Below, piece after piece: positions 25,904 to 38,102 of a stretch of 64,000 bases of DNA; positions within the stretch are counted from its first letter, which is position 1, and each line of letters opens with the position of its first letter. The stretch is taken from contig NZ_CP043627.1 of NCBI RefSeq assembly GCF_016804325.1, positions 416,001 to 480,000 on the forward strand, read 5' to 3'. Origin of the DNA: Methylobacterium aquaticum. GTDB lineage: Bacteria; Pseudomonadota; Alphaproteobacteria; Rhizobiales; Beijerinckiaceae. The position numbers and the translations under genes are program-made. The notes beneath the pieces were generated by a model that saw nothing but the letters and a program-made list of their open reading frames with translations, was not told the origin of the DNA and searched no databases.

Positions 25904-26533
25904 TTACGCCTGGGCCGGCGCCTCGGCGCGCTTCTGCAGCACCTCGTCGATGAGGCCCCACTCCTTGGCCGCGTCGGCGGTCATGAAGTTGTCGCGCTCC
26001 AGGCCCTGCTCGATCGCCTCGTACTCGCGACCGGTATGCTTCACGTAGATCTCGTTGAGGCGCCGCTTCAGGGCCTCGATCTCGCGGGCATGGATCAGGA
26101 TGTCGGTGGCCTGGCCCTGGAAGCCGCCGGAGGGCTGGTGGACCATGATCCGGGCATTCGGCAGGGCGAAGCGGTGGCCCGCCTCGCCGGCGGCCAGCAG
26201 CAGCGAGCCCATCGAGGCGGCCTGGCCGACGCAGAGCGTGGCGACCGGGCAGCGGATGAACTGCATCGTGTCGTAGATCGACAGGCCGGAGGTGACGACG
26301 CCGCCCGGCGAGTTGATGTAGAAGGAGATTTCCTTCTTCGGGTTCTCCGCCTCGAGGAACAGCAGCTGCGCCACGATGAGCGACGCGGAATAATCCTCGA
26401 CCGGGCCCGTCAGGAAGATGATGCGCTCGCGCAGCAGGCGCGAATAGATGTCGAAGGCGCGCTCGCCGCGGCTCGACTGCTCGACCACCATGGGCACGAG
26501 CGCGCTGTTGTAATAATCGACCGGATCTCTCAT
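25904..26533 (-). CDS. clpP: ClpP, proteolytic subunit
   Basis: 209 aa, normal length. Catalytic triad Ser107 (GQAASMGS), His132 (MVHQPSGG) and Asp181 (LERDNFM); the hydrophobic N-terminal strand and handle helix are complete. It forms the tetradecameric serine protease chamber used by ClpX and ClpA. The gene follows tig by 113 bases and precedes clpX, the standard bacterial order. Confidence 0.97.
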   Translation of the reverse strand: MRDPVDYYNSALVPMVVEQSSRGERAFDIYSRLLRERIIFLTGPVEDYSASLIVAQLLFLEAENPKKEISFYINSPGGVVTSGLSIYDTMQFIRCPVATLCVGQAASMGSLLLAAGEAGHRFALPNARIMVHQPSGGFQGQATDILIHAREIEALKRRLNEIYVKHTGREYEAIEQGLERDNFMTADAAKEWGLIDEVLQKRAEAPAQA

Positions 26534-26646
26534 CTCACTGGCCCTCTGAACGGAACCCGGCCGCCTCGAGGCGGCCGGGGGTAGCGGCGGAAACGCATGA
26601 CCTCGCAGGCCCCGTCCCCGCCGCCCGTTCGGGGCCGTGGCGAGGA

Positions 26647-28053
26647 TCAGGCCGGGTTGGACTCACCCGCGGGAGCGGCCTCGGCCGAATCAGCCTTGGT
26701 CTCCTCGGCGTCGTCCTCGTCGGCGAACAGCGCCTCCTTGGAGACGGGCTCCTCGACCAGTTTGACCTGCCCGAGGACGTGGTCAACCACCTTCTCCTCG
26801 AACAGCGGGGCGCGCAGCTCGGCCAGCGCCTGCGGGGTCTTGCGGTAGAAATCCCAGACCTGCTGCTCCTGGCCGGGGAACTGGCGGACGCGGGCGATCA
26901 GGGCCTGATTCACCTCGTCGTCCGAGACCTTGATATCGGCGCTCTCGCCGGCCTGCGCAAGCACCAGGCCGAGGCGCACGCGGCGCTCGGCGATCCGGCG
27001 GTACTCCTGGCGGGCCTTCTCCTCCGTGGTGTCCTCGTCCTCGAAGGTCTTGCCGCGGTTCTTCAGGTCCTGCTCGACCTGGGCCCACACGGCGGCGAAT
27101 TCCTGGTGGACGAGGCTCGGGGGCAGCTCGAAGGAGTAGCGGCTGTCGAGGGCGTCGAGCAGGCCCTTCTTCAGCTTCTGGCGCGAGGCCGCCTCGTATT
27201 CGCGGCCCATGGTGTCGCGCACAGCGTCCTTGAGGGCGTCGAGCGAGTCCATGCCGAAGGTCTTGGCGAGCTCGTCGTCGATCGCGAGCTCACCCGGGTA
27301 CTTGATGGCCTTCACGGTGACGTCGAACTCGGCTTCCTTGCCGGCGAGGTGCTCGGCACCGTAGCTCTCCGGGAAGGTGACCTTGACGAGGCGCTCGTCG
27401 CCGACGTGGACGCCGAGCAGCTGGTCCTCGAAGCCGGGGATGAAGGTGCCGGAGCCGAGGTCGAGGTTGATGTCCTCGCCGGTGCCGCCCTCGAACGGGG
27501 TGCCGTCGATCCGGCCGGTGAAGTTGATGACGACCCGGTCGCCGGTCTCGGCGTACTGGCCTTCCATCCGGTCGTGGAACGGGCGGTTGGCCGAGGCCAT
27601 CCGCTCGATCGTCGCGTTGATCTCCTCGTCGGAGGGGGTGACGACCTGCTTGGTCAGGCTCACGTCCGACAGGTCGACGAGGTCGAAGCTCGGCATCACC
27701 TCGAGGGCGATCTTGAACGAGAGGTCGGCCTTGGCGTCGAGCGCCTTCTCGATCTCATCCTTGTCCTCGGGCATCTGCACCTGAGGCTCGAGGGCGAGCT
27801 TGAGCTTGTTGTCCTCGACGATCTTCTGGTTGGCCTCGTTGACGGCGTTCTGGACGACGTCGGCCATCACGGAGCGGCCGTAGACCTTGCGCAGGTGGGC
27901 GACCGGCACCTTGCCCGGGCGGAAGCCCTTGAGCTGCACCTTGCCCTTGATCCCGTCGAGCTCCGTCGCGAGCCGGCTCTCCAGCTCGGCCGCGGGCAGG
28001 ACCACCTGGAACTCGCGCTTGAGCCCGTCGGACTTGGTCTCGGTCACCTGCAT
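26647..28053 (-). CDS. tig: Trigger factor
   Basis: 468 aa. N-terminal ribosome-binding domain with the GFRPGKVP signature near residue 45, FKBP-type peptidyl-prolyl isomerase domain (about 160-245; [20 protein letters not shown]), and a long helical C-terminal chaperone domain with an acidic tail. It shields nascent chains at the ribosome exit. Start chosen at [11 protein letters not shown], the family start, with AAGGCGG 10 bases upstream; an ATG three codons earlier would lie too near that site. First gene of the tig-clpP-clpX-lon group. Confidence 0.95.
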   Translation of the reverse strand: MQVTETKSDGLKREFQVVLPAAELESRLATELDGIKGKVQLKGFRPGKVPVAHLRKVYGRSVMADVVQNAVNEANQKIVEDNKLKLALEPQVQMPEDKDEIEKALDAKADLSFKIALEVMPSFDLVDLSDVSLTKQVVTPSDEEINATIERMASANRPFHDRMEGQYAETGDRVVINFTGRIDGTPFEGGTGEDINLDLGSGTFIPGFEDQLLGVHVGDERLVKVTFPESYGAEHLAGKEAEFDVTVKAIKYPGELAIDDELAKTFGMDSLDALKDAVRDTMGREYEAASRQKLKKGLLDALDSRYSFELPPSLVHQEFAAVWAQVEQDLKNRGKTFEDEDTTEEKARQEYRRIAERRVRLGLVLAQAGESADIKVSDDEVNQALIARVRQFPGQEQQVWDFYRKTPQALAELRAPLFEEKVVDHVLGQVKLVEEPVSKEALFADEDDAEETKADSAEAAPAGESNPA

Positions 28054-28196
28054 CGTCGTCATTCCGCCTTGCACCTTCGAATCCGGCCTGGCTGCGGACC
28101 CGGACGGCGCTGGTATCGACGCCGTGCGACGGGACCGTCAGGACAAGGGGCCGGCACTGCTGCTTGAACCCAATCCGTCGTGTCGCCTGGCGGAGG

Positions 28197-28281
<85 letters not shown>

Positions 28282-28456
28282 GACGCTCGCGCCCGAGGCC
28301 TGACGCACCCGGGCGCGGCTCTATAGCATGGTCGATCGGTCACGCAGCAAGAATTTTAACCCGCGCCTCGCCCCGGGCCCGCGCCGCCGCTACAAGGCGG
28401 ATCGCCGCGAGGGACCGCCCTTCCCGCGCGAGAAAAACCCCATCCAGCGAGGTGCC

Positions 28457-29887
28457 ATGCCGTCGTCCCTGCCGCCCTCGCGCCGCGCGCTGCTCGCCGG
28501 CGCCGCCCTCTCCCTCGCCCCGACCCTCGTCCGGGCGCAAGGCGGCCCGTCCGCGACGCCCTCGTCGCAGCCGGCGCCCGGCGCGGCGGAGGCGAAGGCC
28601 CTGATCGCGGCGCCCGCCAAGGCGCGGATCAAGCCGGAGCCCGCGCCCGAGACCCCGGTCTGGGCCTTCGACGGCAAGGGAACGCCGCCGGTCCTGCGGG
28701 TCAAGCTCGGCGAAGCCGTCCGCCTGCGCCTCGAGAACAAGACCGAGAAGCCCCTGTCGCTGCACTGGCACGGGGTGCGCAACCGCAACGCGATGGACGG
28801 GGTCGGCGGGGTCACGCAGGCGCCGGTCGCCCCCGGCGCGAGCTTCCTCTACGAGTTCACGCCGCCGGATGCCGGCACCTTCCTGATCCGGCCGCTCGTG
28901 GTCGGCGGGTCGAGCGAGCCGTCCGGGCGCGGGCTCGCCGGGATGCTGGTGGTCGAGGAGGCGAAGCCCCCGGTCGTCGACCGCGACGTGCCGCTGCTCC
29001 TCCAGGACTGGCGCCTGGAGCCCGACGGGACGCCGGCGCCGTTCGGGCAGACGGCCTTCGCGGCGAGTTCCGGTCGGCTCGGCAATGCGCTCACGATCAA
29101 CGGACGGCCCGCGCCCGAAACGATCGAGGCGGCGCCCGGCACCCGGCTTCGCCTGCGGCTCGCCAATGCCTGCAACGCCCGGGCGACCCGGATCCGCTTC
29201 GACGGCCTCAAGGCCTGGGTGGCGGCGGTGGACGGGCAGCCGACCGACACGTTCGAGCCCTTGCGCGCCACGCTGCCGTTCCAGCCCGGCACCCGCTACG
29301 ACATCCTGCTCGACGTGCCGGCAGCCTCCGAGCCCGCGGGCGCCGTGGTGGCGCTGATCGGCCAGGGCATGCCGCTCGCCCGCATCGTCCCGAAGGGCGA
29401 GCCGGTCGCGGCCCGGCCGCCCGTGGCGCCGATCGGCGAGAACAAGCTGCTGCCGCCGGAGATCAAGCTGCAGAACGCCTTCCGGCGCGACATCGCCATC
29501 GCGGGCGGCGCGGTGGTCGACAAGGGCAAGCCGGAGGCGGCCCCGAGCTTTACCGGCGACCCGACGCGGATCTGGACGCTGAACGGGGCGGCCGGCCGGG
29601 CCGAGAACCCGCCCCTGTTCTCGGTCAAGCGCAACACCGCCGTGGTGCTGGCGCTCACCAACGCGACCGCCTTCCCGCAATCGCTGCACCTGCACGGCCA
29701 CGTCTTCCGGCTGCTCCACCCCCTCGACGACGGCTGGGAGCCCTACTGGCTCGACACGTTCCAGCTGCTGGAGGGCCGCACCGCCCGCATCGCGTTCCTC
29801 GCCGACAATCCCGGCCGCTGGCTGGTGAGCGCTACCGCCCTGGAGCGATTCGATACCGGCCTGTGGGGCTGGTTCGAGGTGACGTAA
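28457..29887 (+). CDS. Multicopper-oxidase-fold protein lacking type 1 copper ligands (Tat-exported)
   Basis: 476 aa with a Tat signal (SRRALLAGAALSLAP) and three cupredoxin domains. Motif 1 LHWHG (His103, His105) and motif 3 LHLHGH (411-415) are kept. Motif 2, normally W-Y-H-S-H after GT, reads GTFLIRPL. Motif 4, normally HCHIxxHxxxGM, aligns without gaps to SATALERFDTGL, and the type 1 His before motif 3 is Gln. So all type 1 ligands (His, Cys, His, axial Met) and part of the type 3 set are missing. It cannot be an ordinary multicopper oxidase; a binding, structural or copper-carrying role is possible. Confidence 0.75.
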   Translation: MPSSLPPSRRALLAGAALSLAPTLVRAQGGPSATPSSQPAPGAAEAKALIAAPAKARIKPEPAPETPVWAFDGKGTPPVLRVKLGEAVRLRLENKTEKPLSLHWHGVRNRNAMDGVGGVTQAPVAPGASFLYEFTPPDAGTFLIRPLVVGGSSEPSGRGLAGMLVVEEAKPPVVDRDVPLLLQDWRLEPDGTPAPFGQTAFAASSGRLGNALTINGRPAPETIEAAPGTRLRLRLANACNARATRIRFDGLKAWVAAVDGQPTDTFEPLRATLPFQPGTRYDILLDVPAASEPAGAVVALIGQGMPLARIVPKGEPVAARPPVAPIGENKLLPPEIKLQNAFRRDIAIAGGAVVDKGKPEAAPSFTGDPTRIWTLNGAAGRAENPPLFSVKRNTAVVLALTNATAFPQSLHLHGHVFRLLHPLDDGWEPYWLDTFQLLEGRTARIAFLADNPGRWLVSATALERFDTGLWGWFEVT

Positions 29888-30133
29888 GGCTGCTCTCGCA
29901 TCGATCATGCGTCCGGCGGTCGCAGCCCGATCGCCGGACGAACCAAGACGGCGCGTGAAGCGATGTATTCAAGCCCTCGTCAGCGAGCGTTTTAGCGGCC
30001 CTTGCTTCAAGCTCGGCAGTCGATCGATCGAGAGAATGTGTTAACGTGGGCCAATGCATCGGACGGATGCTTGGCGCATGCTGGCACACCAGCAGCGCCC
30101 AAGGAGCTGCCGCGCATCGACGAGGTGCCCAGC

Positions 30134-30598
30134 ATGGAACATCAGCCGCTTCGCCACATCCGTGACATCGCCGACGTCGAGACCGTCCCGGGCCTCCTGG
30201 AAGGCCGCCGGGCCCGGCTCGAACGGTTCGCCGAAATCCTCGAACGCGATCCGGGCCGCAGCTTCATCACCCTGGAGGAGATCGAGTTCGTACCCCGCGC
30301 GATGCGGGGCGGGATCCGGGCCGACAACTCCCCCCTCGCCTTCGCCTATGCCGACCCGGTGCTGCGGGCGAGCGGACTTGCCGGCGACACCTTCGGGGAG
30401 GCTCGCCGCTTCTTCGAGCTGAGCACCGGCGAGGCCCACACCCTGCTCTGCTCGTGCGTCAACGGGCGCACCGTCAAGGCCGGGCCGACCGCCAAGCGCC
30501 TGCGCCGGCTGGCCGCCCGCAAGCCCGGCCTGTGGCTCGCCTATGGCTGCGCCGCCGGCCTCATGGCGCTCCCGGGCGCGCTCTACCTGTTCGGTTGA
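30134..30598 (+). CDS. Hypothetical protein with C-terminal membrane segment
   Basis: 154 aa, not recognised. The N-terminal part is helical and charged (VETVPGLLEGRRARLERFAE), the middle contains ITLEEIEFVPRAMRGG and CSCVNG, and the end WLAYGCAAGLMALPGALYLF is a membrane segment, so it is probably anchored with its N-terminus inside. The start at 30134 follows GAGGTGCCC; upstream codons are unlike protein. It ends at a strong shared terminator. No neighbour suggests a function. Confidence 0.6.
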   Translation: MEHQPLRHIRDIADVETVPGLLEGRRARLERFAEILERDPGRSFITLEEIEFVPRAMRGGIRADNSPLAFAYADPVLRASGLAGDTFGEARRFFELSTGEAHTLLCSCVNGRTVKAGPTAKRLRRLAARKPGLWLAYGCAAGLMALPGALYLFG

Positions 30599-30615
30599 GG
30601 CAGGGCCCCGAACGG

Positions 30616-30645
30616 AAAAAGGCCGCCCTCGCGGGCGGCCTTTTT
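30616..30645. terminator. Bidirectional terminator
   Basis: Stem GGCCGCCC against GGGCGGCC with a 4-base loop, preceded by five A and followed by five T. It serves the gene ending at 30598 and, on the other strand, rpmG. Confidence 0.9.
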
Positions 30646-30670
30646 CACGCTGCGCGAGGCAGCCACACCC

Positions 30671-30838
30671 TTACTTGATCTTGGTTTCCTTGAACTCGAC
30701 GTGCTTGCGCGCGATCGGGTCGTACTTCTTGAACGACAGCTTGTCGGTCTTGGTACGCGAGTTCTTCTTGGTCACGTAGAAATAGCCGGTATCGGCGGTC
30801 GAGAGCAGCTTGATCTTGATGGTGACGGCCTTGGCCAT
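30671..30838 (-). CDS. rpmG: 50S ribosomal protein L33
   Basis: 55 aa, complete. The sequence [20 protein letters not shown] then [13 protein letters not shown] and [15 protein letters not shown] is L33. The Cys pairs found in the zinc-binding form are absent, so this is the zinc-independent type. It stands alone and ends at the terminator at 30616. Confidence 0.97.
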   Translation of the reverse strand: MAKAVTIKIKLLSTADTGYFYVTKKNSRTKTDKLSFKKYDPIARKHVEFKETKIK

Positions 30839-30966
30839 GGCGCGACCTCTTGTGAGTGATGGGTGTTGCGCCCGGAGGACCGAAACGCAAAACGGCCGGG
30901 CAGGCCCGGCCAGAACGCGGCGCCTTCCTGCCCCATCGCCCGTGAGGCGTCAAGCCCGGCGCGACG

Positions 30967-32136
30967 TCAGGGCGCGGCGCGGATCATCCGCCCGCCCACC
31001 ACCGCGAGGTAGGCGACGAAGAGAAGCGCGAGCGACCAGGCGAAGCCGTGCGGCGAGGCGAGGTCCATGCCGCCGCCGACGAGCGGCGGCCCCAGCACCA
31101 GGCCGATATTGTAGAGCACCAGGAAGGCCGCGTTGGCCCCGGCCAAAGCCGCGCCGTCGAAGCGGGCGCCGAGATGGGCGAGCCCGACAGTGTAGAGCGT
31201 GCCGGCGATGCCGCCCCAGGCGAACAGGATCACGGCCAGCAGCCACGGATCCTCGGCCCCGAGCGGGAGGCACGCGGCCCCGACCGCGCCGAGGAACGCG
31301 GCGGCGAGCAGCACCCGGCGCTTGTCGATCCTGTCGGCGAGCAGACCGACGGGGATCTGGAACAGCACGTTGCCGAGCGCCGCGATGCTGACGAGGCCCG
31401 CGGCCTGCTCGGCGGTGAGGCCGAGGCGCAACCCGTAGATCGGCAGGATCGCGAAGCCCCCGGTCTCGACCGCGCCGTAGACGAGGGCCGCCAGCGTCGC
31501 CGAGGGGGCGACCCGCAGGTAGCCGAGGAAGCCCCGCCCGCCCTTGTGCGGGATCTCCGGCGAGAGGTTGCGGGCCAGCATCAGGGGCAGCGTGCCGGCG
31601 CAGAACAGGGCGGCGCCTGCGAGGTACGGCGCCCAGCCGCTGGTGCCGAGAACGCGCAGCAGCGTCGGTCCGATGGCGAAGCCGAGCGCCAGCACCGTGG
31701 CGTAGACCCCCATCACCAGGCCGCGCCGGGCCGGCGGCGCCGCCTGGTTGATCCAGAACTCGGAGAGGACGAACAGCACGCCCAACGCCGCCGAGAACAC
31801 GAAGCGGAGCGGGAACCACCAGGCGAAGTCGTAGACCGCCCGGAAGCCGAGGAGCGCGAGCGCGGCGACCGCGATGGCGCCGAGCAGCAGCGGCATCACC
31901 CCGAGCCGCGCCGCCACCCGCGGCACGAAGGGCAGGACGACGATGCTCGCGACGCCGGCGATCGCCGTGTTGATGCCGATCCAGGTGTTGGACAGGCCCA
32001 TCCGCTCCATCTCGAGCGAGAGGAGCGGGATCGACAGGCTGAGCCCGATGCCGACCACCGCCACGCAGGTGATGGCGGCGGCGATGGCCGCGAGGCGCGC
32101 GGCGTCGAACTCGGAAGCGAGGGTGAGGCGGGTCAT
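30967..32136 (-). CDS. MFS transporter
   Basis: 389 aa with about twelve hydrophobic helices. Motifs of the major facilitator superfamily are visible: the loop 2-3 type PRVAARLGVMPLLL and a second copy ADRIDKRRVLLAAAF after the sixth helix. The pattern and length fit the YcaD-like drug/solute exporter group, in the inner membrane. Substrate cannot be told. A stand-alone gene, upstream of which lie two palindromic repeats. Confidence 0.85.
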   Translation of the reverse strand: MTRLTLASEFDAARLAAIAAAITCVAVVGIGLSLSIPLLSLEMERMGLSNTWIGINTAIAGVASIVVLPFVPRVAARLGVMPLLLGAIAVAALALLGFRAVYDFAWWFPLRFVFSAALGVLFVLSEFWINQAAPPARRGLVMGVYATVLALGFAIGPTLLRVLGTSGWAPYLAGAALFCAGTLPLMLARNLSPEIPHKGGRGFLGYLRVAPSATLAALVYGAVETGGFAILPIYGLRLGLTAEQAAGLVSIAALGNVLFQIPVGLLADRIDKRRVLLAAAFLGAVGAACLPLGAEDPWLLAVILFAWGGIAGTLYTVGLAHLGARFDGAALAGANAAFLVLYNIGLVLGPPLVGGGMDLASPHGFAWSLALLFVAYLAVVGGRMIRAAP

Positions 32137-32257
32137 GATGAGTCGGCCGTCAGGGCCGGCCCATATGGACCACCGGGCTCACGAAGGCCAGCCCGGCTCG
32201 AAACCCCATGAAAATAAGGTTCGCCTGATCCGCGCAAAAACCAGTCGAGCGCGGGAT

Positions 32258-32281
32258 CCCCTCTCCCGTGTGGGAGAGGGG
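32258..32281. repeat. CCCCTCTCCC-type palindrome, copy 2
   Basis: Arms CCCCTCTCCC (32258-32267) and GGGAGAGGGG (32272-32281) around GTGT. Followed by the sequence GCAGGGGTGAGGGTG, often seen next to such repeats. Confidence 0.75.
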
Positions 32282-32382
32282 CAGGGGTGAGGGTGGAGAC
32301 GGTGCCGAGTAAAACGTAAGGCGTCACGCTGCCAACACCACGCCCAGTGCTCTACACTGAAGCGTGTCACCCTCACCCCCGG

Positions 32383-32406
32383 CCCCTCTCCCGCACGGGA
32401 GAGGGG
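32383..32406. repeat. CCCCTCTCCC-type palindrome, copy 3
   Basis: Arms CCCCTCTCCC and GGGAGAGGGG around GCAC, preceded by CACCCTCACCCCCGG, the complement of the flank of copy 2. The two copies are thus in inverted orientation. Confidence 0.75.
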
Positions 32407-32450
32407 AGATGCGCCCCACCTTTACTCGAACACATCACACAGAGGTCGTA

Positions 32451-33182
32451 TCACAGCTCTTCCCGCGTATGCTCGCCGTCGACGTCCTGGAAGAACGGCA
32501 CCGGCAGCATCGGGCCGAACCCCGCTGCGAGCCGCGCCTCCAGCTCGTCGAGCACGATTGCCGTGATGCGCGGCAGGTCCAGCTGGCGCGCCGCCGCGAG
32601 ATCGACCCAGGCGAGCTCGGTCAGCTCGGAATCGGGGCCGACGATGCCGGGGGTCTCGGCCACCACCGCCTCGCGGTCGACGGCGAAGAACCGGGTGTCG
32701 AAGCGCTTGGGCCGGGACGGCGGCGTGATCGCCCGGGCGACGAACTGGAGCAGTTCGAGGTCGGGCATCACCCCGGCCTCGCGAAACGCGCTCCAGGCGC
32801 CGGGCGGCGTGGTCTCGGGCGGGCCGTAATCGAGGGAGCCGATCATCAGCCCGGTCTCCTCGTAGGTCTCGCGGATGGCCGCGAGCGCCAGGACCCGGCC
32901 GAGATGGAACAGCGGCGGGTGGACCTTCTCGGCGAGCGCCTGTTCGGCCCGGTCGTTGAGGGTGCCGGCGACCGGCATCGAGCGGTCGCCGAGCTCGATC
33001 CGCCCGCCCGGAAAGACGAACAGCCCGGGCATGAACTTGTGGCCGGCATGGCGCTTGCCCATCAGCACCTTCGGCTGGTCGCCGGAGCGGTCGAGGATGA
33101 TCAGCGTCGCGGCGTTGCGGATCCGCAGGGGCCGCGCCTTCCGCTCAGGAGCCGGTGCCCCGTCCGTCGGTCCTGCCGCCAT
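32451..33182 (-). CDS. Nudix hydrolase
   Basis: 243 aa. The Nudix core is split in the manner of NUDT7/NUDT19-type enzymes: FVFPGGRIEL (about 60) is followed after an insertion by AIRETYEETGL, the RExxEExG part of the box; the Glu normally eight before RE is not kept. Such enzymes cleave nucleoside diphosphate compounds such as CoA esters. The ATG at 33182 has GGAGAC upstream and lies inside the end of the DUF983 gene (38-base overlap), so the two are translationally coupled. Confidence 0.8.
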   Translation of the reverse strand: MAAGPTDGAPAPERKARPLRIRNAATLIILDRSGDQPKVLMGKRHAGHKFMPGLFVFPGGRIELGDRSMPVAGTLNDRAEQALAEKVHPPLFHLGRVLALAAIRETYEETGLMIGSLDYGPPETTPPGAWSAFREAGVMPDLELLQFVARAITPPSRPKRFDTRFFAVDREAVVAETPGIVGPDSELTELAWVDLAAARQLDLPRITAIVLDELEARLAAGFGPMLPVPFFQDVDGEHTREEL

Positions 33183-33671
33183 CCCGCGTCTCCGTCTCGT
33201 GCCGGCCCGAACGATCCGTCGCCCGGGCCCCGGCGCGGCGTATCGCGGAAAAGCCGTGCATGCCAAGGGCGTATTGCAGCCCGACCACCGCCCCTTTGGT
33301 CGGCTGGAGCAGGAGCAGCGAGGCGATGAGGGCGAGGCCGGGCCAGAACGTCATCTGGAACCACAGCGGCACGTCGAGGCGCATCTCGCTCTCGAGGATG
33401 CCGATTCCGGCGAGATGGCCGACGACGAAGATGACGAGGTAGGGCGGCAGGTCGTCGGCGCGGTGGTGGTGCAGCTCGGTCCCGCAGGCCTCGCAGGAAT
33501 GCCGCACCTTGAGGAAACGATGGAACAGCCGCCCCTCGCCGCAATGCGGGCAGCGGTTGCGAAAGCCGCGCCACATGGCCAGCGCCCAGGACGGCTGCTC
33601 CGGCGATTGCGCCACCGCGGGCGGGCGCCCGGTGCCGACCGGCTCGGCGGCGGGGCCGGCGTGGATCTCGA

Positions 33672-33675
<4 letters not shown>
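33145..33675 (-). CDS. DUF983 membrane protein with zinc ribbon
   Basis: 176 aa. N-terminal zinc ribbon with CPHCG (about 42) and CEACG (about 60), then two membrane helices (YLVIFVVGHLAGIGILE and FWPGLALIASLLLL). This is the DUF983 layout; function unknown, inner membrane. It starts with ATGA overlapping the RNase R stop and overlaps the Nudix gene downstream. The rnr-DUF983-Nudix order is common in Alphaproteobacteria. The last 30 residues are polar and may be loosely constrained because of the overlap. Confidence 0.85.
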
Positions 33676-35984
<2,309 letters not shown>

Positions 35985-36377
35985 CAGGTCGATCCAGGCG
36001 GCGTGACGCGACGGCTCCCCGGCGGGCAAGCCGCAGCCGCAAGTCTCAAATATGGGATGAGTGCGGCTGCGGGGCAACGCCGGGGTTCGGGCGGTCCCCC
36101 GCCGCTCCACCGGGTACCGCCGGTGCGCGCGGCGCGCCGGGCCGCCGCCCGTGCAGGATGGACATCTCTCTGCGTCGGAAAGCCAATCGCCGAAGACGAG
36201 CCTCGGGCCGCCGCATGACGAGTCGACGAACGAATCGACTGGCGGGCCGATCAAGCACAGAAGATCGAAGTCAATCTCGGAACATGGAAAATATTTTCTC
36301 ATCAACGCCGTGTTGACGGCGTGGCACGCGCATCGGCTGATCGGACAGGCCGAATCGGCCGGGATCGATCAGACGCC
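35985..36377. other. Divergent intergenic region of 393 bases
   Basis: It separates rnr and the FAD oxidase and should contain both promoters. The stretch 36240-36320 is AT-richer and includes a 12-base palindrome GAAAATATTTTC (36287-36298). The minus-strand frame stays open through the region, but its residues are not protein-like. Confidence 0.55.
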
Positions 36378-37928
36378 ATGACAGAGACTTCGCCGACCAA
36401 GATGGTCTCCACCCTGCCCTCTCCCCGCGTGAGCCGGCGCCGGCTGTTCCAGTCGGGCGCCGTGCTGGCGGGCGCCGCCCTCGGCAGCCGGATTCCCGGC
36501 GCGATGGCCCTGGAGGGACCGCAGCCGGGATCGCCGCCGTGCGGGCTCGATGCCCTGGGGCGCGACCTGCACGGGCGGCTGATCCGCCCGGGCGAGCCGG
36601 GCTTCCTCGTCGCCGCCTGGCCGAATAACGGCCGCTGGGCCGACGTCACCCCCCTGGCGATCGCGATGTGCGTCGACGATCACGACGTCCGCAAGTGCAT
36701 CGACTGGGCGCGGCAGGAGACCAAGCCCTTCGCGGTGCGCTGCGGCGGGCACAACTATGCCGGTTTCTCGACCACGCCCGGCCTGCTCATCGACGTGAAG
36801 CCGATGGCCACGATCGACTTCCGCACCGACGGCCTCGTCACGATCGGGGCCGGCGCCAGCAACCAGGACATGGCCGACGCCTTCCGGGCCACCGGCCTCG
36901 CCGTCCCCTCCGGCCGCTGCCCGACCGTGGGCATCAGCGGGCTCACGCTCGGCGGCGGCTGGGGCTTCTCGGCGACGCGCAACGGCCTGACCTGCGACGC
37001 GCTGCGGGCGACCGACGCGGTGACGGCGGACGGCAAGCTGCACCGGGGCATCGCCGCGACCGGCGACGACCAACTCCTGTTCTGGGCCGCCCGCGGCGGC
37101 GGCGGCGGCAACTTCGCCGTGCACACCTCGTTCACCTACGAGCCGCACCCGGTCTACGACGTGACGGTGTTCAACATCGTCTGGCCGGCCAGGCACCAGA
37201 TCGAGCTGATGCTGGACCTGCAGGACATCCAGCTCAACCATCCGCACCTGATCTCGACCCGCAGCAAGCTCGTGCCGACGACCGGCGGCAAGGTGACGCG
37301 CGACAGGCTCGGGGTTCAGACCCTCGGCCAGTTCTTCGGCCCGCCCGCCCAGCTGAGGGCGCTGCTCGACCGCCCCCTGTCCCGGTCGAAGCCGATCGTC
37401 GCCGAGATCAACGGCATGAATTACTGGAGCGCGCGGGACTACCTCGTCACCGACGATCCGATCGGCCTCTACGACATCCGGTCGAGCTACGTCGCGGGCC
37501 ACCTTCGCGGCGACGCGATCGACACGATGATGGCGTGGATGGAGAAGTGGCCCGGCGGCTCGTTGCTGCAGCAGAACATGGGCATCCTGTTCGCGGCCGG
37601 CGGCAAGGTGAAGGACATCAAGCCGACCGACACGGCCTACGTCCACCGCGATTCCGACTTCATCCTGGAGATGGAGGCGTCGTGGAGCCCGCTCGACACG
37701 CCCGACACCGTCAGGCGCCAGCTGGCCTGGCTCACCGAGTACTTCGCGGCGATGCAGGCTTACGTACGCCCGCAATCCTACGTCAACTTCCCGAGCCGCG
37801 ACCTGCCGAACTGGCTCAAGGCCTATTACGGCGAGAACGTCGACAAGCTCTGCGCGGTGAAGCGCCAATACGACCCGGACAACGTGTTCAAGTTCCCGCA
37901 GAGCATTCCGCTCACGCCGCCGGCGTAA
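36378..37928 (+). CDS. Tat-exported FAD-linked oxidase, berberine-bridge type with bicovalent FAD
   Basis: 516 aa. A Tat signal (SRRRLFQSGAVLAGAALGS, about 19-37) is followed by the PCMH FAD-binding fold and a C-terminal berberine-bridge segment (YVNFPSRDLPNWLKAYYGEN with YDPDNVF). Both covalent attachment residues can be seen: His125 in RCGGHNYAG and Cys181 in GRCPTVGISGLTLGGG. Such enzymes oxidise sugars or alcohols with oxygen in the periplasm. The substrate is not predictable. The ATG at 36378 was chosen because the Tat motif follows at the right distance. No partner gene. Confidence 0.85.
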   Translation: MTETSPTKMVSTLPSPRVSRRRLFQSGAVLAGAALGSRIPGAMALEGPQPGSPPCGLDALGRDLHGRLIRPGEPGFLVAAWPNNGRWADVTPLAIAMCVDDHDVRKCIDWARQETKPFAVRCGGHNYAGFSTTPGLLIDVKPMATIDFRTDGLVTIGAGASNQDMADAFRATGLAVPSGRCPTVGISGLTLGGGWGFSATRNGLTCDALRATDAVTADGKLHRGIAATGDDQLLFWAARGGGGGNFAVHTSFTYEPHPVYDVTVFNIVWPARHQIELMLDLQDIQLNHPHLISTRSKLVPTTGGKVTRDRLGVQTLGQFFGPPAQLRALLDRPLSRSKPIVAEINGMNYWSARDYLVTDDPIGLYDIRSSYVAGHLRGDAIDTMMAWMEKWPGGSLLQQNMGILFAAGGKVKDIKPTDTAYVHRDSDFILEMEASWSPLDTPDTVRRQLAWLTEYFAAMQAYVRPQSYVNFPSRDLPNWLKAYYGENVDKLCAVKRQYDPDNVFKFPQSIPLTPPA

Positions 37929-37967
37929 GAGCCGGTTTGATTGGGCCGACTAACCTCACACCCTCCA

Positions 37968-38007
37968 TCGTCATCCCGGGGCCGCGTGACGGAACCCGGG
38001 ATGACGA
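37968..38007. repeat. Palindromic repeat, family 2, copy 2
   Basis: Arms TCGTCATCCCGGG and CCCGGGATGACGA around 14 bases. It lies between the FAD oxidase and the glnA terminator. Confidence 0.75.
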
Positions 38008-38045
38008 GGAGAGGTGTCGACATTTGAGAGATCGCGACGCTGATG

Positions 38046-38073
38046 AAAAAAGGGGCCGGATCGCTCCGGCCCC
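38046..38073 (-). terminator. Terminator after glnA
   Basis: Stem GGGGCCGGA against TCCGGCCCC with a 4-base loop, followed on the minus strand by six T, 30 bases after the glnA stop. Confidence 0.9.
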
Positions 38074-38102
38074 TCCATTCTCACGTCAAAACCGCGATCG
38101 GC

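Larger units (their letters stand above)
32137..32450. other. Intergenic region of 314 bases with two palindromes
   Basis: It holds the MFS promoter side and the two repeat copies at 32258 and 32383; both can end transcription from the Nudix gene. No gene was recognised. Confidence 0.55.

Noticed and set aside
35985-36305. N-terminal extension of RNase R to an ATG at 36305
   Set aside because: The extra 107 residues do not resemble RNase R or any protein, and the region is a divergent promoter area. The TTG at 35984 fits the family start.
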